Shown here: piece after piece, positions 6,886 to 12,103 of the stretch
Layout: the number at the start of each line of letters is the position of its first letter
Numbering within the stretch: position 1 is the stretch's first letter
NCBI GenBank assembly: GCA_900541575.1
Contig: UQKO01000065.1
Coordinates: 1-12,103 of the forward strand
DNA from: an uncultured Prevotella sp.
GTDB lineage: Bacteria > Bacteroidota > Bacteroidia > Bacteroidales > Bacteroidaceae
Reading direction: 5' to 3'
Length of the DNA: 12,103 nucleotides
Notes under the pieces: model-generated
What the model was told of the DNA's origin: nothing
The model's input: only the letters and a program-made list of their open reading frames with translations
Database searches by the model: none
Position numbers and translations under genes: made by a program

Positions 6886-8052
6886 ATGATTAAGAAAATA
6901 TTCGATAAACTACGTCCCAACTTTGAAGAAGGCGGTAAGTTGAAAGCTTTCCGTTCGGTATTCGAGGGAATGGAAACATTCATGCTCGTGCCCAATACCA
7001 CTTCTCGCGTGGGCGTGAGCGTTCACGATGCCATTGATTCTAAGCGCATCATGTCGTTCGTAGTGATAGCGTTGTTGCCTGCTTTGCTCTTTGGCATGTA
7101 CAACATAGGCTATCAGAATGCAGTAGCTGCTGGCAAACTAGCAGAAACAGGCTTTTGGGCTATGTTTCTTTATGGTTTCCTCTTAGTGCTGCCTAAAATC
7201 ATCGTGTCCTACGTAGTAGGTCTCGGTATTGAATTTACCGTAGCTCAATGGAAGCATGAAGAAATCCAAGAAGGCTATTTGGTTACAGGTATTCTCATTC
7301 CTTTAATCGTTCCCGTAGGATGCCCACTTTGGATGCTCGCCGTAGCAGTGGCTTTCTCTGTTATCTTCTGTAAGGAAATCTTTGGAGGTACGGGTATGAA
7401 CATTTTCAATCCTGCACTTGTAGCTCGTGCTTTCTTATTCTTCTCCTACCCCACCAGCATGAGTGGTGATAAAGTATGGGTAGCAGGACAGCAAGTGTTA
7501 GGCTTGGGTTATACACTCCCCGACACCACGACAATGGCAACACCTCTCGGCCAAGCTGCAGCAGGCACGATGCCTACCGCTAGTCTGAGCGATATGATTT
7601 TCGGATTTATCCCTGGCTCTATTGGTGAAACGTCCGTCATTGCCATTGCAATTGGAGCCATCATTCTGCTCTACACTCAGATTGCCTCTTGGCGCACCAT
7701 GGTAAGCGTATTCGTGGGAGGTGCAGTAATAGCTATGCTCTTCAACATGATGGGCTTACGCGATAATGCCGCTGCTGCAATGCCTTGGTTTGAACATCTT
7801 GTAACGGGCGGTTTCTGTTTCGGTGCCGTGTTTATGGCAACAGATCCTGTAACTAGCGCACGTACAGAAAAAGGAAAATACATCTATGGCTTCCTCATTG
7901 GTGCATTGGCTATATTGATTCGTGTGCTCAATCCAGGCTATCCCGAAGGCATGATGCTTGCCATCTTGTTTATGAACATGTTTGCTCCGCTGATTGACTA
8001 CTGCTTTGTACAGAGTAATATCAATAAGCGACTGAAACGAGCTGGAAAATAA
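6886..8052 (+). CDS. nqrB: Na+-translocating NADH:quinone reductase subunit B
   Basis: NqrB is the main integral-membrane subunit; it carries covalent FMN and riboflavin and forms part of the Na+ path. It has 388 residues and many hydrophobic helices (for example 55-70, 92-118, 132-161, 250-263, 272-288, 334-347). The conserved blocks GGTGMNIFNPALVARAF (167-183) and CFGAVFMATDPVTSARTEKG (311-330) identify it clearly. The flavinylation motif is D213-T-T-T-M-A-T219, so T219 should receive FMN from ApbE. The position before A218 is Met, where the Dxx(S/T)gAT consensus usually has Gly. The ATG follows TTTTGAA with no Shine-Dalgarno sequence. A 130-bp spacer separates it from nqrC. Confidence 0.97.
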   Translation: MIKKIFDKLRPNFEEGGKLKAFRSVFEGMETFMLVPNTTSRVGVSVHDAIDSKRIMSFVVIALLPALLFGMYNIGYQNAVAAGKLAETGFWAMFLYGFLLVLPKIIVSYVVGLGIEFTVAQWKHEEIQEGYLVTGILIPLIVPVGCPLWMLAVAVAFSVIFCKEIFGGTGMNIFNPALVARAFLFFSYPTSMSGDKVWVAGQQVLGLGYTLPDTTTMATPLGQAAAGTMPTASLSDMIFGFIPGSIGETSVIAIAIGAIILLYTQIASWRTMVSVFVGGAVIAMLFNMMGLRDNAAAAMPWFEHLVTGGFCFGAVFMATDPVTSARTEKGKYIYGFLIGALAILIRVLNPGYPEGMMLAILFMNMFAPLIDYCFVQSNINKRLKRAGK

Positions 8053-8165
8053 GAACAATCTGAGCTGCGCCCCCTCTCTTCTCTCCTACTCCTAACTATA
8101 TGGTGTGCGCTATGACGCATTAGACGCGAGAGGACAGTATGAAGAAAATACGCAGCCAATCGTTC
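8053..8165 (+). repeat. Imperfect inverted repeat in the nqrB-nqrC spacer
   Basis: Directly after the nqrB stop, GAAC (8053-8056) and GCTGCG (8064-8069) can pair with GTTC (8162-8165) and CGCAGC (8151-8156). Smaller inner matches exist (TCTTC 8077-8081 with GAAGA 8141-8145; TCCT 8084-8087 with AGGA 8131-8134). A pyrimidine-rich run at 8070-8094 lies in the left arm. The structure is weak and may be chance. No promoter motif or gene is visible in this spacer. Confidence 0.25.
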
Positions 8166-8182
8166 ACAAAACATATACACGC

Positions 8183-8899
8183 ATGAATACAAATAAAAAT
8201 TCATATACAATCATCTACGCATCCGTAATGGTTGTCATTGTAGCCTTCCTGCTCGCTTTCATATCATCAGCCCTAAAGCCCACACAAGACAAGAACGTGG
8301 CTTTGGACAAGAAAAAGCAGATTCTGGCTTCACTTAATATTCGTAACCTTGCTACTCCCGAAGAAGTAGAAGCCAAGTATAGCGAAGTAGTAGAGAAGGA
8401 TATGATTGTCGATAGCAAAGGCACTACCGTAAAAAGTGGTGAAGGCAAAGACAAGGATGGCTTCGAGCTTTCTAGCAAAGACATCAATGAGAAGGCACTT
8501 CCCGTCTACATCTGTAAAATTGGAAACGAAACAAAGTATGTATTTCCCATGACAGGCCGCGGACTTTGGGGCGGACTTTGGGGTTACGTATCAGTAAACG
8601 CTGATTTGCAGACAGTCTACGGTGCTTATTTTTCTCACGAAAGCGAGACAGCAGGTCTTGGCGCACTCATTGCCGAAGAAAAATTCCAAGACGAGTTTAA
8701 AGGCAAGCACATCTTCGATGCTGGCAACAACGACTCTGTAGCTCTCACCGTGGTAAAGAATGGTAAAGTAGAGCCTGGAAAGGAAAATGTTCAAGTGGAT
8801 GGTATCACTGGTGCAACGCTCACTTCTAATGGCGTAGCAGATATGGTGAGCCAAGGCCTTGGACTCTATCTCGGCTATTTCAAATCAATCAAAAAGTAA
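8183..8899 (+). CDS. nqrC: Na+-translocating NADH:quinone reductase subunit C
   Basis: NqrC is the periplasm-facing flavoprotein of Na+-NQR, holding one covalent FMN and anchored by one N-terminal helix. The ATG at 8183 gives 238 residues starting MNTNKNSYTIIYASVMVVIV, with the membrane helix at about 9-30, as in the family. An upstream in-frame ATG at 8105 would add 26 polar residues unlike any NqrC and is rejected. The FMN-binding domain contains FPMTGRGLWGGLWGYV (121-136), HESETAGLG (152-160) and the ApbE target D206-G-I-T-G-A-T212, in which T212 is the flavinylated residue. Length and motifs are normal. It is followed by a 91-bp spacer before nqrD. Confidence 0.97.
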   Translation: MNTNKNSYTIIYASVMVVIVAFLLAFISSALKPTQDKNVALDKKKQILASLNIRNLATPEEVEAKYSEVVEKDMIVDSKGTTVKSGEGKDKDGFELSSKDINEKALPVYICKIGNETKYVFPMTGRGLWGGLWGYVSVNADLQTVYGAYFSHESETAGLGALIAEEKFQDEFKGKHIFDAGNNDSVALTVVKNGKVEPGKENVQVDGITGATLTSNGVADMVSQGLGLYLGYFKSIKK

Positions 8900-8905
8900 A
8901 TCTGC

Positions 8906-8974
8906 ATTGAAAGTCTCTTACAAAGAATACATACTCTTTCCATATTCTATGCAAGAAACCCCTACACTTTCAAT
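8906..8974 (+). repeat. Inverted repeat in the nqrC-nqrD spacer
   Basis: The perfect 9-bp arms ATTGAAAGT (8906-8914) and ACTTTCAAT (8966-8974) enclose a 51-nt loop and span most of the spacer, ending 16 bp before the nqrD ATG. The arms are AT-rich and no T-run follows, so it is not a terminator. It may be meaningful only as part of the pattern of inverted repeats in the nqr spacers. Confidence 0.3.
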
Positions 8975-8990
8975 CTAAATCATTAATAAC

Positions 8991-9632
8991 ATGAGTCTGT
9001 TTTCAAAAGAAAATAGAGAAGCCTTGACAGGTCCACTCAATCTGAACAATCCCGTTGCCGTACAAGTATTGGGCATTTGTTCTGCCTTGGCCGTTACTTC
9101 CCAGTTGGAGCCAGCCATCGTAATGGGTCTTTCTGTAACTGTCATCACGGCTTTTTCAAATGTGATCATTTCGCTCCTTCGTAAGACCATCCCGAGCCGA
9201 ATCCGCATTATCGTGCAATTGGTTGTAGTAGCTACACTCGTAACACTCGTTTCGCAAGTGTTAAAAGCCTATGCTTATGATGTCAGCGTACAACTCTCTG
9301 TATACGTAGGTCTGATTATTACCAACTGTATTTTGATGGGACGTCTTGAGGCCTTCGCCATGATGAATGGCCCTTGGGAATCCTTCCTTGATGGTATTGG
9401 TAATGGTTTGGGCTATGCTTGGGTGCTCGTAGTTGTAGGTTTTATACGCGAACTCCTAGGTAGTGGCACACTATTAGGTCTGCGTGTAATCCCCGAAAGC
9501 ATCTACAGCCAAAATGGTGGATTCTATGTCAACAATGGCATGATGACCATGCCCGCTATGGCGTTGATTCTACTCGGATGCTTGATCTGGGCACATCGCG
9601 CCTACAACGATCGTAAAGATTCCAAAAAGTAA
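8991..9632 (+). CDS. nqrD: Na+-translocating NADH:quinone reductase subunit D
   Basis: NqrD is an integral-membrane subunit, homologous to NqrE and to RnfE/RnfA-type proteins. With NqrE it holds an intramembrane iron-sulfur centre. Its 213 residues contain about six hydrophobic helices. The two conserved cysteines C30 (VLGICSALAVTS) and C113 (IITNCILMGR) match the ligand positions known from Vibrio cholerae NqrD. The acidic segment RLEAFAMMNGPWESFLDGIG (118-137) is typical. The leader ATTAATAACATG resembles that of nqrE (AAATAATAACATG), which may be a shared translation-initiation context. The following spacer is 185 bp, unusually long for one operon. Confidence 0.97.
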   Translation: MSLFSKENREALTGPLNLNNPVAVQVLGICSALAVTSQLEPAIVMGLSVTVITAFSNVIISLLRKTIPSRIRIIVQLVVVATLVTLVSQVLKAYAYDVSVQLSVYVGLIITNCILMGRLEAFAMMNGPWESFLDGIGNGLGYAWVLVVVGFIRELLGSGTLLGLRVIPESIYSQNGGFYVNNGMMTMPAMALILLGCLIWAHRAYNDRKDSKK

Positions 9633-9646
9633 TAACGCCGCAAATG

Positions 9647-9794
9647 CTTAGGAGAAAAAGTAGAGGATGATAGCATATAAGTAGAATCGTCAGAATTAGA
9701 GATAGGTAAAGCCCATAAAGGCATACCATTGTCTGCAATTCAATCGTCCTACTTACTATCACAATCCTATCAGATTCTACTTCATCTCATTAAG
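9647..9794 (+). repeat. Long imperfect inverted repeat in the nqrD-nqrE spacer
   Basis: Nearly the whole 185-bp spacer folds on itself. CTTA (9647-9650) pairs with TAAG (9791-9794); GAGA (9652-9655) with TCTC (9785-9788); AAGTAGA (9658-9664) with TCTACTT (9776-9782); TGATAG (9668-9673) with CTATCA (9767-9772); TAAGTAG (9678-9684) with CTACTTA (9749-9755); and GAATT (9693-9697) with AATTC (9737-9741). The apex is a loop of about 39 nt. In total about 35 base pairs are interrupted by small mismatches and one larger bulge of roughly ten bases on the right arm. No ORF, promoter motif or T-run is seen. It could be a decayed miniature inverted-repeat element or an mRNA structure governing nqrE expression. 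Confidence 0.5.
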
Positions 9795-9817
9795 TACTGC
9801 ACAGAATAAATAATAAC

Positions 9818-10444
9818 ATGGAACATTTATTAAGTCTGTTCGTCCGCTCTATTTTTGTGGACAATATGATATTCGCCTTCTTCCTTGGTATGTGCTCCTA
9901 TCTAGCTGTTTCGAAAAATGTGAAGACAGCTTTAGGATTGGGTGTTGCGGTGACATTCGTGTTGCTCATTACAGTCCCCGTTGACTACCTTTTGCAAACC
10001 AAAGTGCTTGGTCCTAATTGCTTGGTAGAAGGAGTAGATCTTTCATTCCTATCATTCATCCTTTTCATTGCCGTGATTGCTGGTATTGTTCAGTTGGTCG
10101 AAATGGTAGTGGAACGTTTCTCTCCCTCTCTCTATGCCGCCTTAGGTATTTTCCTTCCTCTGATTGCAGTTAACTGTGCGATCATGGGTGCTAGCCTTTT
10201 TATGCAGCAACGCATCGGCATGGAGCCAGGAAGCACTCAGTACATTGGCGATGTAGCTGATGCAGCAGTCTATGCTCTCGGTTCGGGTATTGGTTGGCTT
10301 CTTGCCATTGTTGCTTTGGCTGCCATTCGCGAGAAAATGGCCTATACCGATGTGCCCAAACCGCTGCAAGGCCTCGGCATCACCTTTATTACTGTAGGAC
10401 TAATGGCCATGGCATTCATGTGCTTCTCTGGCCTAAACATCTAA
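9818..10444 (+). CDS. nqrE: Na+-translocating NADH:quinone reductase subunit E
   Basis: NqrE is the membrane partner of NqrD, related to it in sequence and placed in the complex with opposite topology. It has 208 residues and about six helices. The conserved cysteines C26 (FFLGMCSYLAVS) and C120 (LIAVNCAIMGAS) match the Vibrio cholerae positions and complete the four-cysteine intramembrane iron-sulfur site with NqrD. Other family blocks are FVDNMIFAFFLG (13-24), GSGIGWLLAIVALAAIREKM (155-174) and YTDVPKPLQGLGITFIT (176-192). The start at 9818 gives the standard N-terminus. nqrF begins only 18 bp after its stop, the tightest junction in the operon. Confidence 0.98.
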   Translation: MEHLLSLFVRSIFVDNMIFAFFLGMCSYLAVSKNVKTALGLGVAVTFVLLITVPVDYLLQTKVLGPNCLVEGVDLSFLSFILFIAVIAGIVQLVEMVVERFSPSLYAALGIFLPLIAVNCAIMGASLFMQQRIGMEPGSTQYIGDVADAAVYALGSGIGWLLAIVALAAIREKMAYTDVPKPLQGLGITFITVGLMAMAFMCFSGLNI

Positions 10445-10462
10445 TCATATCAAGAAGAAACA

Positions 10463-11731
10463 ATGGATATCAATTTGATTTTAGCAAGCATCGGAGTATT
10501 CTTGGTAATGATACTCCTCTTGGTTGTTATCCTGCTTGTGGCAAAGAAATATCTTTCGCCCAGCGGCAAGGTAACGATTACGATTAACGACAAGGACAAA
10601 CTCGACGTGGAGCAAGGAGGCAACCTCCTCACCACACTTTCCGACCAAGGTATCTATCTTCCCTCCGCTTGCGGTGGTAAGGGTAGTTGCGGACAGTGCA
10701 AGTGCCAAGTAGTAGAAGGCGGTGGTGAAATTCTCGACTCTGAAAAGGGTCACTTCACTCGCAAGCAAGTAAAAGAACACTGGCGCTTGGGATGCCAGTG
10801 CAAAGTGAAAGGCGACCTTTCCATTCATGTGCCCGCAAGCGTGCTTGGTGTGAAAGAATACGAATGTACCGTTATCTCTAATAAGAACGTGGCCACCTTT
10901 ATTAAGGAGTTCAAAGTGCAACTCCCCGCGGGTGCTCACATGGACTTCCTTCCAGGTTCATACGCACAGATTAAGATTCCCGCATTCACCATGGACTATG
11001 ATAAAGACATCGACAAGAGCCTTATTGGTGATGAATATCTGCCCGCATGGCAGAAGTTTGGTCTCTTCCCCTTGAAGTGTGTCAACACCGAACCCACTGT
11101 GCGTGCCTACTCTATGGCCAACTATCCAGCCGAGGGTGATGTATTCATGCTGACCGTGCGTATTGCCACTCCTCCCTTCAAGGCCGACAGAAGCGGCTTC
11201 ATGGATGTCAATCCTGGTATCGCATCTTCTTATATCTTCACGCTCAAACCTGGCGACAAGGTAATCATGAGTGGTCCTTACGGCGACTTCCATCCCCACT
11301 TCAACTCTAAGAAGGAGATGATTTGGGTAGGTGGTGGTGCAGGTATGGCTCCTCTGCGTGCTCAGATTATGCACATGACTCGTACGCTTAATTGCCGCGA
11401 CCGAGAAATGCACTATTTCTATGGTGCTCGTGCGCTTAATGAAGTGTTCTATCTCGACGATTTCCACAAACTAGAAAAGGACTTCCCCAACTTCCATTTC
11501 CATTTGGCACTCGATCGTCCCGATCCCGCAGCCGATGCAGCAGGAGTGAAGTATACCGCAGGCTTCGTACATCAAGTAATGTACAACACCTACTTGAAGG
11601 ATCACGATGCTCCCGAAGACATCGAATACTACATGTGTGGTCCTGGCCCCATGTCGAAGGCCGTAGTCTCTATGCTCGACAGCCTTGGTGTAGAGCCCGA
11701 AAGCATTATGTACGATAACTTTGGTGGATAA
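10463..11731 (+). CDS. nqrF: Na+-translocating NADH:quinone reductase subunit F
   Basis: NqrF is the electron-entry subunit: it oxidises NADH through FAD and a [2Fe-2S] cluster. Its 422 residues begin with one membrane helix (about 5-27). A ferredoxin domain (about 35-128) has C70-x5-C76-x2-C79-x31-C111 as cluster ligands. The ferredoxin-reductase part follows, with the FAD motif RAYSMAN (214-220), the nucleotide-binding GGGAGMAPLRAQI (290-302), the NADH-side YYMCGPGPMSKAV (389-401) and the C-terminal YDNFGG (417-422) that stacks on the flavin. All key residues are present and the length is only slightly above that of proteobacterial forms. It is the last gene of the operon; the terminator begins 26 bp after its stop. 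Confidence 0.98.
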   Translation: MDINLILASIGVFLVMILLLVVILLVAKKYLSPSGKVTITINDKDKLDVEQGGNLLTTLSDQGIYLPSACGGKGSCGQCKCQVVEGGGEILDSEKGHFTRKQVKEHWRLGCQCKVKGDLSIHVPASVLGVKEYECTVISNKNVATFIKEFKVQLPAGAHMDFLPGSYAQIKIPAFTMDYDKDIDKSLIGDEYLPAWQKFGLFPLKCVNTEPTVRAYSMANYPAEGDVFMLTVRIATPPFKADRSGFMDVNPGIASSYIFTLKPGDKVIMSGPYGDFHPHFNSKKEMIWVGGGAGMAPLRAQIMHMTRTLNCRDREMHYFYGARALNEVFYLDDFHKLEKDFPNFHFHLALDRPDPAADAAGVKYTAGFVHQVMYNTYLKDHDAPEDIEYYMCGPGPMSKAVVSMLDSLGVEPESIMYDNFGG

Positions 11732-11757
11732 TCTCCCCTATCCTCTCTTATTTATTG

Positions 11758-11806
11758 AAACAGTAAAGCCGTGTTCCTTTTTTAGAGGAATACGGCTTTA
11801 CTGTTT
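11758..11806 (+). terminator. Terminator of the nqr operon
   Basis: The arms at 11758-11778 and 11786-11806 pair over 21 bp with a single G-T wobble, around the 7-nt loop TTTTTAG. The core is CAGTAAAGCCGT against ACGGCTTTACTG. The stem is unusually long and lies right after nqrF. The trailing T-run is poor on the plus strand (GTTTATAG), but the upper stem ends in T residues. The symmetrical structure could also stop transcription coming from the right. Confidence 0.8.
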
Positions 11807-11993
11807 ATAGTCGATTAACGTGCAACTTTTGGTTTCGAGTTTGGATGAAGTGTCTATAGGCTGAATCAATGAAACTTTGTATGAGCGCCTTCACTTCCTC
11901 ATTGATGAGTTTGATGAAATCCTTGCCAGTATTCAGGGGGCAGCGGATATTTTTGGTTGTATGATGAGGAAAGTGATTTGTCTTCCCGTCCAC
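11805..11993 (-). CDS. Doubtful 62-codon ORF after the nqr operon
   Basis: A minus-strand frame starting at GTG (11993-11991) encodes 62 residues and stops inside the right arm of the nqr terminator. The middle (DFIKLINEEVKALIQSFIDS) could form an amphipathic helix and the tail is basic, but I recognise no family. There is no ATG, no promoter match, and its 5' end runs into the 22-nt repeat array. It may be a remnant of an older gene or chance. The 297 bp from 11807 to the window end otherwise hold only the repeat array. Confidence 0.2.
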   Translation of the reverse strand: MDGKTNHFPHHTTKNIRCPLNTGKDFIKLINEEVKALIQSFIDSAYRHFIQTRNQKLHVNRL

Positions 11994-12098
11994 AGATGTA
12001 CGTTTTACTTTTCACAGATGCCCATTCCCCCTTTCACAGATGCCCATCTTTACGTCTACCGCTGCCGTGCGGTAAAGCTACCACAGGCCTGTGGTAGC
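11989..12098. repeat. Array of five 22-nt units
   Basis: Five consecutive 22-nt units are visible. Units 1-3 share CACAGATG at 11991, 12013 and 12035, exactly 22 bp apart; units 2 and 3 share the 15-mer TTCACAGATGCCCAT. Units 4 and 5 (12055-12076 and 12077-12098) keep the same phase but change sequence: each has TACC (12057, 12079) and, 14 bp later, GGTA (12071, 12093). Unit 4 contains TACCGC-N6-GCGGTA and unit 5 is a perfect palindrome. Unit 4 matches the left-edge copy at 10-31. The array may continue beyond the window. There are no CRISPR-like unique spacers, because the units abut directly. Confidence 0.7.
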
Positions 12099-12099
12099 T
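12076..12099. repeat. Perfect 24-bp palindrome
   Basis: AGCTACCACAGG is followed directly by its exact reverse complement CCTGTGGTAGCT, with no spacer. It is the last unit of the 22-nt array plus one base on each side. Loop-free perfect palindromes of this length suit a dimeric DNA-binding protein site or a REP-like element better than an RNA hairpin. Confidence 0.8.
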
Positions 12100-12103
12100 C
12101 TGC

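Noticed and set aside
8105..8182. Upstream start for nqrC
   Set aside because: It would put 26 polar residues before the membrane anchor, whereas the family begins a few residues before the helix; the ATG at 8183 fits.
11989..12098. CRISPR array
   Set aside because: The units abut at 22 bp with no unique spacers, and no cas genes are present.

Overview
The window looks like chromosomal DNA of a Bacteroidales bacterium, probably Prevotella-like; the genus is a guess. The grounds are: a six-gene Na+-translocating NADH:quinone oxidoreductase (nqrABCDEF) operon of the kind common in this order; almost no Shine-Dalgarno sequences before the starts; and promoter elements matching the Bacteroidetes sigma-ABfr form (-33 TTTG, -7 TAnnTTTG). 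Protein content is mostly core metabolism, with no phage, transposase, CRISPR or defence gene that I can recognise.

Layout. Positions 1-420 hold a copy of a 22-nt dyad repeat, two short unidentified plus-strand ORFs and a minus-strand terminator. Positions 421-5278 carry five minus-strand genes. Read in transcription order they are a membrane-anchored protein with TPR-like repeats and an NTF2-like C-terminus, a MaoC/NodN-type hot-dog dehydratase (probably cotranscribed with it and ending at a hairpin at 3646-3691), a YigZ/IMPACT-family protein, a GNAT acetyltransferase, and aspartyl-tRNA synthetase (ending at the hairpin at 338-385). A 176-bp divergent region (5279-5454) has a very good minus-strand promoter and a perfect plus-strand -7 element.

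Positions 5455-11731 are nqrA-nqrF, complete and in canonical order. Every cofactor residue I can check is present: the flavinylated threonines of NqrB and NqrC, the two-plus-two membrane cysteines of NqrD and NqrE, and the four [2Fe-2S] cysteines and FAD/NADH motifs of NqrF. The subunits would form one inner-membrane complex that oxidises NADH, reduces quinone (menaquinone in this group) and exports Na+. The flavin transferase ApbE needed to load FMN is not in the window. Four of the five spacers in the operon are long (78-185 bp) and each contains an inverted repeat, strongest between nqrD and nqrE. The operon ends at a 21-bp-stem terminator.

Positions 11807-12103 have no convincing gene. 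They contain a doubtful 62-codon ORF and a striking run of five 22-nt units. The last two units are dyads related to the repeat at the left edge of the window.

I see no convincing new biological system. The items most worth a second look are the 22-nt array, the long nqrD-nqrE hairpin and the unrecognised membrane protein.
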